Assembly: GCA_965223585.1 (NCBI GenBank)
Contig: CBDCWW010000014.1
Span: 372,001 to 436,000 of the forward strand
Length of the DNA: 64,000 nt
Origin: CBDCVN01 sp965223585
GTDB lineage: Bacteria; Deinococcota; Deinococci; Deinococcales; Trueperaceae
Direction of reading: 5' to 3'
The notes under the pieces are model-generated. The model did no database searches. It saw nothing but the letters and a program-made list of their open reading frames with translations, and was not told where the DNA came from. Shown in pieces: positions 1 to 8,987 of this stretch (positions within the stretch are counted from its first letter, which is position 1; every line of letters begins with the position of its first letter). The translations under genes and the position numbers were made by a program.

Positions 1-519
1 AGGACTATACACAATACGCATACCACGCCCACCGCCGCCTGCAGAAGCTTTAAGTATTACAGGATACTTAATTTCTTCAGCAAATGTTTTAGCTTCATCA
101 GGAGAGCTAAGTGCATCTGAGCCGGGCACTACAGGTACTTTTGTTTCTTGGGCAAGTTTACGAGCACTAGCCTTATCACCTATTAAGCTTATTGTTGAAG
201 GCGTAGGTCCAATAAACTTAATATTATGTTCTTCACACTTTTCAGCAAACTGTGCATTCTCTGCTAAAAAACCGTAGCCGGGATGAATTGCCTCTACTCC
301 TGAAACAGTTGCTGCAGAAAGAAGGTTACGCACATTCAAATATGACTTAGGCGAGGGAGCTGGACCAATACAAATAGACTCATCTGCTAAAAGGACAGGC
401 AAAGAGTTTTCATCAGCAGTTGAGTAAGCCACTACAGTTTTTATACCAAGCTCCTGAGCAGCACGAAGAATTCTTAAGGCAATTTCACCACGATTAGCAA
501 TCAGTATTTTTCTAAACAT
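1..519 (-). CDS. accC: Biotin carboxylase, acetyl-CoA carboxylase subunit (partial, C-terminus beyond window)
   Basis: This is the ATP-dependent biotin carboxylase subunit of acetyl-CoA carboxylase, which carboxylates the biotin on AccB in the first step of fatty acid synthesis. About 173 N-terminal residues are present. The start reads MFRKILIANRGEIALRIL, the classic biotin carboxylase N-terminus. IHPGYGFLAEN follows in the biotin-carboxylase N domain, and the glycine-rich ATP-grasp loop KASAGGGGRGMR lies just before the edge. The ATG at 519 is 7 bp after the accB stop, so the two are co-transcribed with efp upstream. The first base of the window interrupts the gene, so nothing can be said about the C-terminal half. 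Confidence 0.96.
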   Translation of the reverse strand, partial: MFRKILIANRGEIALRILRAAQELGIKTVVAYSTADENSLPVLLADESICIGPAPSPKSYLNVRNLLSAATVSGVEAIHPGYGFLAENAQFAEKCEEHNIKFIGPTPSTISLIGDKASARKLAQETKVPVVPGSDALSSPDEAKTFAEEIKYPVILKASAGGGGRGMRIVYSP

Positions 520-526
520 TTAGTAA

Positions 527-1012
527 TTAACTTGGATCTAAGGTAAATAAAACCTGTCCATACTCTACAGGTTCCTCATTACGAACTAAAACTTCTACAA
601 CTTTACCTGAAACTTCAGCTTCTATTTCATTCATAAGCTTCATGGCTTCAATAATACATAGTACTGTGCCTGCACTAACTCTATCGCCCTCTTTAACATA
701 AGGCGGGGCTTCTGGAGAAGGAGAATCATAAAAGGTACCCACAATAGGTGCTGTTATTTCAACTAACTTTGATTCTGACTTGCTTTGTTTACTAACATTC
801 TCTTCTTGTACTTGAATTTCTTCTCGAGCATCAATTTGAATATCAACTTCATCAGTTGGTTCTACAGTTGGTAGGTTAGCCTTAGAAGTTACTACTATAT
901 CTTCTTTAGGACGTTTTATTTGCAGCTTATAATCACTTGTTTCAAGGGTTAGCTCACTAATTTCTGCTTTGGCAACAGCACCTAATAATTCCCCTAAATC
1001 TTTTATATCCAT
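527..1012 (-). CDS. accB: Biotin carboxyl carrier protein of acetyl-CoA carboxylase
   Basis: The 161-residue protein carries the biotin that shuttles carboxyl groups between AccC and the carboxyltransferase. The C-terminal biotinyl domain (about 88-161) contains IEAMKLMNEI, with the biotin-accepting lysine at about position 125. An N-terminal segment (1-36) and an acidic Glu/Gln/Val-rich linker (about 37-85) precede it, the usual arrangement and length for bacterial BCCP. The gene lies 3 bp after efp and 7 bp before accC, so translation is probably coupled along an efp-accB-accC operon. That order is, from memory, typical of Deinococcota. Confidence 0.96.
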   Translation of the reverse strand: MDIKDLGELLGAVAKAEISELTLETSDYKLQIKRPKEDIVVTSKANLPTVEPTDEVDIQIDAREEIQVQEENVSKQSKSESKLVEITAPIVGTFYDSPSPEAPPYVKEGDRVSAGTVLCIIEAMKLMNEIEAEVSGKVVEVLVRNEEPVEYGQVLFTLDPS

Positions 1013-1015
1013 TGG

Positions 1016-1573
1016 TTACACCCGTCCAAGATACTCGCCTGAGCGCGTGTCAACTTTAATCGTTGTGCCGGTTTCTACAAAAAGAGGTACCTGTACACTG
1101 GCCCCTGTTTCCAAAGTAGCAGGTTTAGTTCCACCCGAGGCTGTATCGCCTTTGACGCCAGGTTCAGTATAGGTTATTGCTAGCTCAACTATATTGGGAA
1201 GAGTGATTTTAAGAGCTTTCCCTTCATAATAATCAACTTGAACTTCCATTGACTCTTTCAAAAACTTAGCAGATTCACCAATTTGTGACTTACCAAGGGT
1301 AGGTTGTTCATAAGTTTCTAAATCCATGAAAGTATAGGTTTCACCGTCGTTATAAAGATATTGCATCTTTTTATAATCAATAAAAATATCTTGAATTTTT
1401 TCGCTGTTATTAAAAGTCTTTTCAATAGTTGACCCTGTTTCCAGATTTTTAAATTTACAAACTATTTTTGCCCCGCCACGCCCCATTTTAACATGTTGAT
1501 AATCTAAACATTCCCACAAGCCACCATCCATTTGTACCTTTGAACCATTTCGTAAATCATTTACACTAACCAT
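1016..1573 (-). CDS. efp: Elongation factor P
   Basis: EF-P relieves ribosome stalling at polyproline stretches. The 185-residue length fits the family. I chose the ATG at 1573 because GGAGG lies just upstream. A longer in-frame start at 1606 would add 11 residues that EF-P lacks. The KOW-like domain I has KMGRGGAKI, placing an arginine at position 32, the tip residue that reaches the peptidyl-transferase centre. The C-terminal OB domains end in TRSGEYLGRV. The GRGGAK loop and C-terminus strongly resemble Thermus thermophilus EF-P as I remember it. No EarP or EpmA modification gene is visible here. It is the first gene of the efp-accB-accC operon. Confidence 0.96.
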   Translation of the reverse strand: MVSVNDLRNGSKVQMDGGLWECLDYQHVKMGRGGAKIVCKFKNLETGSTIEKTFNNSEKIQDIFIDYKKMQYLYNDGETYTFMDLETYEQPTLGKSQIGESAKFLKESMEVQVDYYEGKALKITLPNIVELAITYTEPGVKGDTASGGTKPATLETGASVQVPLFVETGTTIKVDTRSGEYLGRV

Positions 1574-2462
1574 ACTTCCTCCAAAGGATTTAGACAAGAT
1601 TGCCAATTAGGCAAATCAAGAAATTATGCTAGTTTAACACCTTAAAAGCACAGTCGCAAAGGCAAGCCTTACACTAGCAGCCCTGATTATTTTTGACTTT
1701 ATAATTCTCCTAGCAACTAATGCCAGTTTGACTTAATCTCCTAATTTTCGCTACTGATCAAACAAGTCTATGTTGAATAATATTATATAAATGCTGCTAT
1801 GACCATCGCTGCATTTATACAGAGTTGCTTAATGTAGACCAGATCAAAGCAGTCACACAGCCAAATGCCAACAAATAAACAAATACATAAAGCTTTCATT
1901 ATACTTGCCAAGAACCAGAGCTAGGCAGGCAGGATATAAGGCTTTCTTTAACAAAGTCTATCGATAGTCAAAAACCTTATTAAATGCTATTCATCCAACC
2001 TATCAATATTTTCTGGCAACTCTCTTTTTGATTTTGACTGCTGATTGGGCCTTACCAACGAGCTGATCAATGAGTATAAGCCTATACCAGCCAAAATTAC
2101 CACGAGCAATTCTAAAAGTACTAAAAGTAATCTCATATCAATTAGCCAACAATTCATTCTACCAGAAACCAGACCCTAAAAGCTTCTCAAGCTAACTTTT
2201 AAGGCTCTTGATGTGTTTCAAGGGCCATTATGTTTTCTTAAAAACACCTTTAATGCTTTTTATTGGATAGATTTAGACAAAAAATATCAGGGGTTTTTAT
2301 CGAGGGAAACCACCAACGAAAAGGTCCATTTTCTCTACAGATATTGATAAAAAACAAGAATTACTGACAACGTATGGAAAATCTGCTAGGGTCAGGATTT
2401 GAAGATATTTATACTCTAATTATAAAAGAATAGGCTCTTCTCATGTTTAAACTTTGCAAAAA
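1574..2462. other. Intergenic region, about 0.9 kb
   Basis: Apart from the possible small membrane protein at 1987-2136, I see nothing here that I can assign. There is no tRNA, no long ORF and no strong terminator. The stretch upstream of efp (1574-1700) must hold the efp operon promoter, but I could not pick out a convincing -35/-10 pair. Confidence 0.5.
1987..2136 (-). CDS. Possible small single-pass membrane protein (49 aa)
   Basis: A 49-codon ORF begins MRLLLVLLELLVVILAGIGL, one hydrophobic helix, and continues into a charged tail rich in Ser, Lys and Glu that ends RLDE. An in-frame ATG at 2157 would extend it by 7 residues. Neither start has a strong Shine-Dalgarno. The clean hydrophobic-then-charged composition is the main support, and no family is recognised. 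It is isolated between efp and the redoxin gene. Confidence 0.4.
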   Translation of the reverse strand: MRLLLVLLELLVVILAGIGLYSLISSLVRPNQQSKSKRELPENIDRLDE

Positions 2463-3017
2463 CTAATCAGCTCGCCACTTTATATTACAACCTACACTAG
2501 GAAACTGTGGATCAGTCATTATTTCCCCAGCCAACACCTTATTCAAGGCAACACGCAAATCATTTCCTGTAGTAGGTATGCTATTACCGGGACGACTTTC
2601 ATCTAAGCGACCTCTATAAACGAGTTCATGTTGACTATTAAATAAGAAAAAATCAGGTGTGCAAGCAGCGAGAAAAGTCTTAGCAACGTCTTGATCCTTG
2701 TCGTAGAGATAAGGGAAGTTAAAGTTTAAACGCTTAGCTTGAATTCTCAACTCATCAGGACTATCACTAGGATAACTTTCTGCATCATTTGCACAAATAG
2801 CGACTATACCCACTTTTCCAACATAATCTTTTCCTATTTTTGATAATTCTTTTTCAATATGTTTTACATAGGGGCAATGATTACAAATAAACATTACCAA
2901 AAGAGGTTTACCTTTGTAGTTACTCAGTGAGTAGCTTTGACCAGAAATTACATCATTTAAACAAAAATCAGGGGCTAAAATAGAAAGGTTGGGCATAGTT
3001 GAATACGTGAGTGCCAT
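2463..3017 (-). CDS. Thioredoxin-fold redoxin (AhpC/TSA-like) with CNHC motif
   Basis: This is a predicted cytoplasmic thiol-disulfide protein. The ATG at 3017 is preceded by AAGGAG at good spacing and gives 184 residues. An upstream in-frame start at 3062 lacks such support. After the beta-strand LLVMFI comes CNHCPYV, with cysteines at 45 and 48 as in a CxxC redox site, and LAPDF near the N-terminus is the usual redoxin opening. TPDFFLF and YRGRLDESRPG are typical of the thioredoxin-family proteins found beside peroxiredoxins. The substrate is unknown. The gene stands alone, with an IS element directly downstream. Confidence 0.82.
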   Translation of the reverse strand: MALTYSTMPNLSILAPDFCLNDVISGQSYSLSNYKGKPLLVMFICNHCPYVKHIEKELSKIGKDYVGKVGIVAICANDAESYPSDSPDELRIQAKRLNFNFPYLYDKDQDVAKTFLAACTPDFFLFNSQHELVYRGRLDESRPGNSIPTTGNDLRVALNKVLAGEIMTDPQFPSVGCNIKWRAD

Positions 3018-3098
3018 AAGAAAAATCTCCTTGATATCAATACCTATGACATTCTCAATCACAAAACAGAAGCGCTTTATGGAAAGTTAAACTTATTT

Positions 3099-4677
3099 GA
3101 AAACTGAGGTATTAGGAGCCCAGTTCTATAAAAAGGCAACTCCAAAACAATTCACTTTGCTATTTATGAATCATGAATAGCTCCCAAATTGGGAACATTG
3201 TTCAGGAGTTGTCGAATTAAAATAGGATCAAGGTTTCTGGGAAATAGTTTTAATATTTCAAGTACGTACCTGAACAACCTAAAGTGTGCTTTAAGATCCA
3301 AAACACTCCAATTAGGATGCTGAGACCTTAGTTTTTTTAACAGCACTTTTGAGAATAGCACCATAAACATTGCTAGGTTTGCTGCATTGTTTATCTGCTG
3401 TTCCTTTATGTTCATAAAATCTTCTAATCCCCAATATTGCTTAGCGTCTCTGAAGGTAAATTCTATTTGGAAACGTAAACTGTAGTAGTCTATTAATTTT
3501 TCGTATGATATGTTCAGATCACTGCTGAATAAGATTACATGCTTACTTTCTCCTGTTACTATACTGGTTTTAACTATTACTACTACATTCAAAGACTGTC
3601 CAAATTCCTTGTGTAACATTGTCATTTGATAGATATCTGTACGAATCTTCTTTTTTAGATCTACTGTGCTACTCTCAAGATATTCCTTAGGTATCTTCTT
3701 GTAATCTATCTTTTCTCCATATTTGCGTTTCCTTCCTCGTTTATTTTGCTTCCCTTCATAGAGAAAGTACAATGCTGAGTCAACTCTTAATTTGCTAATT
3801 AAGAACAGTCCACACATTCTTGCCATTTGTAAGCTGTTGTTATCGCCAAAGGCCCCATCTAGTAATAAATACTGAATACCCATTCTTAGTAAGAATATGT
3901 TCAGAACTAGCATTATCATCGTTTTTATAAATACTAGATGTACTGGTAGTTTCACATTGACTTTGTCTTTATTTTTGCTACCTTTTGGACGTCCTGCCTT
4001 CTTTTTATTTTTCTGCTTTTGTTGTTTATGATTATTGCTTTTGCTCTTTTTTGCCTTACCCTTACTGTTATCTTGTGATTTATCTTGTGTTTCTCTTTTA
4101 GCTTCTTCCTGCCCCGTATTGTTCTTGTCTTGAGACTCCTTTTGCTCTGGTTCATTGCCTTCTTCTTGATCAGTACGTACAATTTGCTTATTAAGTATTG
4201 GGTAAGCAGTGCGGTCTTTAACACTAACCAGTGATAAACTAAAGAAGCAAATACTCCTCACTACACGATTAAAAAGAGAACTGAAGAATCTATCAATTCC
4301 AAAAGTCTCTTTACCTGATTTAGTAATTACTACTTCATCACCTGCTAGTAAGTAGGTATCATCAGGGTCATAAACATGGTTACGAAATAAGTACCAGTTG
4401 AGGTATAGCCAGCAAATATTGGTGCTAAAGAAACGTTGTACCGTACGATAACTACCACTAAGACCAAAAGTCCATCGAGAGATACCAAGCATCGTGACAC
4501 GACCAGTCATAGATAGCATTGCTAAAACAATTGTTGTTAGCTGATTTAGGGTTGTTTTATCAAGAGCTGGGCTAAGGCATTGTAAAATATATTGTATTTC
4601 TTGCATGGGTACTATACTTTATGTATGGTGCCCTCGTTTCAACTATTTAGCAATTGTGTCGTACTGAATCAGTTTTT
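3099..4677 (-). mobile_element. IS4-family insertion sequence (approximate ends)
   Basis: The element is defined by the IS4-type transposase at 3164-4606. Possible imperfect terminal inverted repeats start GAAAACTGAGGTATTAGGAG at 3099 and, read inward on the other strand, AAAAACTGATTCAGTACGAC ending at 4677, matching at about 13 of 22 positions. I could not find a target duplication, so the borders are provisional. No CTCGAG site lies inside it, in contrast to the host DNA. Confidence 0.5.
3164..4606 (-). CDS. IS4-family DDE transposase with lysine-rich insert
   Basis: This 480-residue transposase moves the surrounding IS element. Catalytic candidates are Asp90 (LLAGDEVV), Asp250 (LLLDGAFGD) and Glu382. 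The last sits in YSLRFQIEFTFRDAK, which fits the IS4 signature Y-x2-R-x3-E-x6-K exactly. Residues about 147-216 form a low-complexity Gln/Glu/Lys-rich insert ending in AGRPKGSKNKDK, an AT-hook-like patch, placed between the first and second catalytic aspartates. The ORF is intact, so the element may be active. No partner ORF is needed in this family. Confidence 0.9.
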   Translation of the reverse strand: MQEIQYILQCLSPALDKTTLNQLTTIVLAMLSMTGRVTMLGISRWTFGLSGSYRTVQRFFSTNICWLYLNWYLFRNHVYDPDDTYLLAGDEVVITKSGKETFGIDRFFSSLFNRVVRSICFFSLSLVSVKDRTAYPILNKQIVRTDQEEGNEPEQKESQDKNNTGQEEAKRETQDKSQDNSKGKAKKSKSNNHKQQKQKNKKKAGRPKGSKNKDKVNVKLPVHLVFIKTMIMLVLNIFLLRMGIQYLLLDGAFGDNNSLQMARMCGLFLISKLRVDSALYFLYEGKQNKRGRKRKYGEKIDYKKIPKEYLESSTVDLKKKIRTDIYQMTMLHKEFGQSLNVVVIVKTSIVTGESKHVILFSSDLNISYEKLIDYYSLRFQIEFTFRDAKQYWGLEDFMNIKEQQINNAANLAMFMVLFSKVLLKKLRSQHPNWSVLDLKAHFRLFRYVLEILKLFPRNLDPILIRQLLNNVPNLGAIHDS

Positions 4678-5152
4678 TGAAATGTGTTAGCGTGAGTTGG
4701 TAATATGACTCACTTTGGCGTGGGTATTATGATATAATTGTTGCTTTAAAAGTCATAGCCTTTCTGAATTGTACCAAAATCTATTAAATATCAGGAGAAA
4801 ACTCACTTTGATTTATTAACTATTGATAACGAATTTGACTCTGGTGGCTAACCCTATGAAGCAGTCATAATTATCGGGTGCTACTTTACTTAGTAGATGC
4901 CCCTATTTAAATAGGGCATCTACTGTTCCCATAACAATACTTAGGGATTCCGCCACCAGAACCATGAATTTCATCTATAATACCCCCCTACCCTTCTAAC
5001 TGATGATAATGGTATTTATCAACCCTAAATCCTGCTAATTTTCAAAACCGCAAAAACTGATACTTTCCCTACTAATGCTTCTCTAAAAATCTGTAATTTG
5101 CAAGTTTGTTAACTAACATCTTAAAATACTTTTGTAAAGAGATACCTATATA
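4678..5152. other. Intergenic region between the IS4 element and the peroxiredoxin remnant
   Basis: The stretch is AT-rich and has no ORF I can support. Its only clear structure is the long inverted repeat at 4892-4924, described separately. Confidence 0.5.
4892..4924. repeat. Long near-perfect inverted repeat
   Basis: The arms AGTAGATGCCCCTATTT and AAATAGGGCATCTACT pair over 16 bp with one extra C and almost no loop. There is no T-run on either side, so it is not a textbook terminator. It could be a cruciform, a repeat-element core or a transcript-end hairpin. Confidence 0.7.
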
Positions 5153-5609
5153 ATTCTTGAAATTGGTCAAAAAGCCCCAGATTTTAGCTTGGAATCTCAT
5201 CTAGACACTGAGGTAAAACTTTCAAATTATCTAGGCAAGAAAAACGCAGCTTTAGTGTTTTACCCGCTTAATTTCTCGCCACCATGCAGTAGTCAGTTAC
5301 CTGAGTACTCGAGCTGTATCAGCTATGGAAGCTTTAGATGCTGAAATTATTGCTGTAAACCGTGACAGTTTATATACCCATAAAGCTTGGGCTAAAAAGC
5401 TTGGTATAGCAATACCTTTAATGTCTGATATGACTGGTAAGGTTGCTAGGGATTATAGTGTTTACTTAGAAGACGTAGGTATTAGTACTAGAGCAGTTTT
5501 TATAATTGATAAAGAGGGCAATTTGCACTTTAAACATAGAGAGTGCCCCCCTGAATACACCTTGCACACTGATGACATAATTTCTGAGCTTAAAAAGCTT
5601 AGCGCATAG
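5153..5609 (+). pseudogene. Frameshifted peroxiredoxin (AhpC/TSA, BCP-like)
   Basis: The first frame (from about 5153) reads ILEIGQKAPDFSLESH and includes the peroxidatic cysteine in FSPPCSSQLPEYS. A one-base insertion (or two-base loss) near 5311 then moves the reading to the frame of AVSAMEALDAEIIAVN, THKAWAKKLG and VFIIDKEG, which runs to the stop at 5609. Together they make a complete peroxiredoxin of about 150 residues that would reduce peroxides. The 5' end has no ATG: ATT stands where the start is expected. Frameshift plus lost start codon point to a pseudogene. A sequencing error would explain only the frameshift. Confidence 0.82.
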
Positions 5610-5669
5610 TTTAGAAAAATTTTAGGGGTGGACTCTAAATCGGCCTCAGGGACCAGCTTACAACTTGCT

Positions 5670-5698
5670 AAAGGGGTAGGTTTGAAACCTACCCCTTT
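5670..5698. terminator. Bidirectional hairpin terminator
   Basis: The perfect 14-base arms AAAGGGGTAGGTTT and AAACCTACCCCTTT are separated by a single G and lie between the converging peroxiredoxin remnant and LRR gene. The plus side continues into a T-rich stretch (TAGTTTAGTTTT), so it can stop transcription from the left. Confidence 0.8.
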
Positions 5699-5713
5699 TA
5701 GTTTAGTTTTAAA

Positions 5714-6769
5714 TTATTGGCAGTACTTCTGAGGCTCATAGGTGACTCTAATACCTCGATTCACAAGTTCTGTTAGAGGATTAGTATCTTCTTGTGTTAA
5801 ACAATTATCCTCTAAATATACCACACTTCTTTCTCGTAAACCAAAGTTAGGATTTGCCACTAGTGGACTGATGTCACTTATATGATTATTTTTAAGATGT
5901 ACTAACTTCAAGTTTGGTAGTGTTGCAAGGGGGCTTATGTCTATGAGTTGATTACTATTGACCTGAACAAACTCTAAGTTTGGCATATTGTTTAAGGGTG
6001 AAAGATCGGTAAGTTGATTGCTGCTAATATTTAAGCGAGCAAGCTTGCGAAGGCTTGATAAAGGCCTTATACTCTCAATTTTATTACCCCAGACAGTAAG
6101 TCTTTCTAAGTTTGGTAGGTTAGAGACTGGGGATAAATCAGTAATTCCTGTACGAGCTAGACTTAATAAGGTAAGTTGCTGGGGGTGAGCAACATAGCTA
6201 ATTACTTCATTAACATCATTGATGTCTAACCTGTCTAGGCCTAAACGAGTTAACTTAGGTAGCTGTCGTAATTGCCTTAGACCTTCTCTTGCAATAGGAT
6301 TACCACCAATCTGTAGCTCTTCAAGGCTGGTTAACGCAGTAATGAGAAAAATATCAGTTATTTGATTGTTGTTAAGGATAAGAGTAGTAAGGTTTGTGCT
6401 AAATGCAATAGAACTAACAGACGCTATCTGATTATCACTTAGGTTTAAAACTCTTAAATTGGGAATATCTACTAAGGCATTTAGATCGCTAATTTGGTTT
6501 TTACTTAAGTCCAACTCTTCTAGATTAGTGGCATGCTCGAGCCCTTCAAGAGAACTAATATGCGCTTCTTTAGCAGTTAAGTTCTTAAGTGTAAGTATCT
6601 CCTGACAAGTTATAATTGATACATTTAAGTTAGCTTTTATAGCAGAAGCTAAGTTAAGGTCAACAATAGGAACAATGTTAGCAGGATTACTACAAAACGG
6701 AGTGACGGCTAATGCCTGCTGGCCAATAAATAGTATGAAAGCTATTAAAATTAATCTGATTTTACTCAT
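5714..6769 (-). CDS. Secreted leucine-rich repeat protein (internalin/SDS22-type repeats)
   Basis: The 351-residue protein starts with a signal peptide (RLILIAFILFIGQQALA). It then carries about ten 21-22-residue LRRs of the SDS22-like class, with the pattern LxxLxLxxNQIxDIxxL, for example LEELDLSKNQISDLNAL and RLNISSNQLTDLSPL. Such repeats form a curved binding surface, so it probably acts outside the cytoplasm in protein binding. Cysteines near the N-terminus (PFC) and C-terminus (NCL, KYC) may cap the solenoid. GAGG lies 7 bases before the ATG. It is alone, convergent with the peroxiredoxin remnant. Confidence 0.88.
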   Translation of the reverse strand: MSKIRLILIAFILFIGQQALAVTPFCSNPANIVPIVDLNLASAIKANLNVSIITCQEILTLKNLTAKEAHISSLEGLEHATNLEELDLSKNQISDLNALVDIPNLRVLNLSDNQIASVSSIAFSTNLTTLILNNNQITDIFLITALTSLEELQIGGNPIAREGLRQLRQLPKLTRLGLDRLDINDVNEVISYVAHPQQLTLLSLARTGITDLSPVSNLPNLERLTVWGNKIESIRPLSSLRKLARLNISSNQLTDLSPLNNMPNLEFVQVNSNQLIDISPLATLPNLKLVHLKNNHISDISPLVANPNFGLRERSVVYLEDNCLTQEDTNPLTELVNRGIRVTYEPQKYCQ

Positions 6770-7022
6770 TAAATTACCTCGATATGTATATTACTAGCAG
6801 TTACCTCAATATATATATTATTAAAAGAATGATTTCCTAACAAATTTTTCATAATTCCTAATTTTATATTTATATTCACCTTCATTACGCTACTTGCATG
6901 TTTTTCGCTAGACATTAAGTTCCGCTATCCTTTTTAGAAGTTCGGGTCTATTTTTTATTATGTTTGCTCCAAAAAGGCATTCCACTCATTCAAGCTTAAT
7001 ATTTCAATATCTTTAGTACTCA

Positions 7023-7805
7023 CTAAACACCTTCCCACAAAGACACAAACCTTTCTACTGACCAACCAACCAAATCTGATACTTGACCATCACCAACTTC
7101 TACCACACGCAATTCACCATCACTACGATATGCTACATCAATAGAGAAAAAGTTGCTAGACAAATTAATAGCGCATTTCGTAACTATACTAGGAACTTCT
7201 TTATTATCACTAGAATATCCTTTGCCATTAAGAGCAAAATAGCGTTGCTCTGAGTCTTCATCTATTGCTTCAATTCGTCTAACACAAATGCCACCCTCAA
7301 CCTGACCTCGAAACTTTTTCATTTCTTTAATAACTGTGGTGATTTGTTCAGGTGATTTTATATGACTTCCAGCAGAAGTTTTTAGGGATTTAACAAAATC
7401 TTTAATGAAAAAACCTTGCCAGCCCAACTTTTGCAAGTTTAGCTCAATGTTCTCGAGGTCAGTAAAACAAACGGTTTCAGGGGTAAATTTAGAAATATGT
7501 GGATACCAATTTGGAATATGATGAGTCGCCAAATACTGTTTAAGTGTTGTGAAGGGTTTTGCTTCAGCGTTAATAATAGCATTTATAAGTTGTTCATACT
7601 CTTGGCCTGAAAGCATCCAGCCTCTGTATAAAACAGTTTCCTTTTTAGGTAAAGATGGATAGAATTTGATACTTCCAAGTTTTAAATCCTCGAGCGAAAC
7701 CAAAAAGGTCTCAAAGCCCAAAGTTTCAAACGCTTTGGCTTGTTCAGCAAACATATCATCAGGATTTTTCTTGTCAAAGTAGTCACTAGGAAATAGAATA
7801 ACCAT
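7023..7805 (-). CDS. ATP-grasp domain protein (R2K/DUF4343-like)
   Basis: This is a predicted ATP-dependent ligase that joins an amine to a carboxylate. The 260-residue protein has YRGWMLSG near position 60, GFFIKDFVKS with the nucleotide-binding lysine, and the C-terminal metal/ATP motif VVEVGDGQVSD. That layout resembles the R2K clade of ATP-grasp proteins (DUF4343). That clade has been proposed to modify peptides or proteins in conflict systems, but the substrate here is unknown. AAGG precedes the ATG. Its 5' end is 41 bp from the divergent monooxygenase remnant, so the two shared a promoter region. The family placement is from memory and moderately secure. Confidence 0.7.
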   Translation of the reverse strand: MVILFPSDYFDKKNPDDMFAEQAKAFETLGFETFLVSLEDLKLGSIKFYPSLPKKETVLYRGWMLSGQEYEQLINAIINAEAKPFTTLKQYLATHHIPNWYPHISKFTPETVCFTDLENIELNLQKLGWQGFFIKDFVKSLKTSAGSHIKSPEQITTVIKEMKKFRGQVEGGICVRRIEAIDEDSEQRYFALNGKGYSSDNKEVPSIVTKCAINLSSNFFSIDVAYRSDGELRVVEVGDGQVSDLVGWSVERFVSLWEGV

Positions 7806-7846
7806 AAGAACCTTAAATTTTATACTTACAATTAAAGGAGAATATC

Positions 7847-8827
7847 ATTTTATCTCAAACAGAAAATGCAATCACCCCCAACCAATCTAAACAAGCTTTT
7901 GAAGTAGGTATCTATTCATTTGCTGAACTCACTGCCGATCCTCTAACTGGAAAGTCAATTAGCCCTGCCCAACGACTACATGATCTCATTGAAACAATTG
8001 AATTAGCTGATCAAGTCGGCCTAGATGTTTTTGGACTAGGTGAACATCACCGCCCAGACTTTCTAGCCTCTGCCCCTGTTGTTATTCTTGCAGCTGCAGC
8101 AGCTCGCACTAAATCAATTCGTTTGAGTAGCACAGTCACTGTACTCAGCTCCGATGATCCAGTTCGGGTTTTTCAAGATTTTGCTACTCTTGATCTGCTT
8201 TCAAATGGTCGAGCAGAAATAATGGCTGGTCGTGGCTCTTTCATTGAATCTTTCCCGCTATTTGGATACAATTTGAATGACTACCATGAGTTGTTTGCTG
8301 AGAAACTTGAGCTGCTTTTGAAGTTGTTTGAATCTGAGCAAATTACTTGGTCAGGAAAGCACCGCCCTTCAATAGATAACTTAGGTGTTTACCCTCGCCC
8401 ACTGCAGGAGAAAATTCCAGTATGGATTGCTGTTGGCGGTACTCCTGAATCAGTAGTGCGTGCAGCTACTTTAGGGTTGCCTATGGCACTAGCTATCATT
8501 GGTGGTATACCTGAGCGTTTTGCACCTTTGGCAGAACTTTATAAGGGAACAGTAAATCAAGCTGGGCATGATTTATCTGAGGTTAAGCTAAGCATAAACT
8601 CACACGGTTACATTGCAGATGATTCCCAACAAGCTGCAGATGATTTTTTCCCATCCTATGCAGAGGTAATGACTAGAATAGGTCGAGAGCGTGGCTGGCC
8701 CGGTATAACTAGACAACAATTTGAATCATCAAGATCATTGCAGGGTGCTAACTTCGTTGGTAATCCCGAAGAGGTCATTGAAAAGATTCTTTATCAACAT
8801 GAGATCTTTGGCCATCAGCGATTTCTA
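7847..8827 (+). pseudogene. Luciferase-like flavin monooxygenase, 5' part (split by IS630 element)
   Basis: The frame encodes the N-terminal 327 residues of an LLM-class flavin-dependent oxidoreductase: EVGIYSFAELTADP, DVFGLGEHHRPDF, RLSSTVTVLSSDDPVRVFQD, AEIMAGRGSF and IPVWIAVGGTPESV are family landmarks. It runs to HEIFGHQRFL, then hits the IS end at 8828, where a stop TAG is created. The missing C-terminus lies at 10404-10541 in the matching frame. AAAGGAG stands 6 bases before ATT (7847-7849), where an ATG is expected, and no in-frame ATG, GTG or TTG occurs until 8123. The gene is therefore dead, or starts at AUU and was dead only after the insertion. Confidence 0.88.
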
Positions 8828-8987
8828 TAGCATTTTTCTTTTTGACCTGATACAAATACAGTAAATGCTCTTATGAAACGGGATTTTCGATCTCTCATAA
8901 AATCATATTAAAGTCTTACAAACAGTAAAAATGTTTCTTACTGGTGATTTATCTAAAATGAAAACATACTTTTGCATTTATAAGAAA

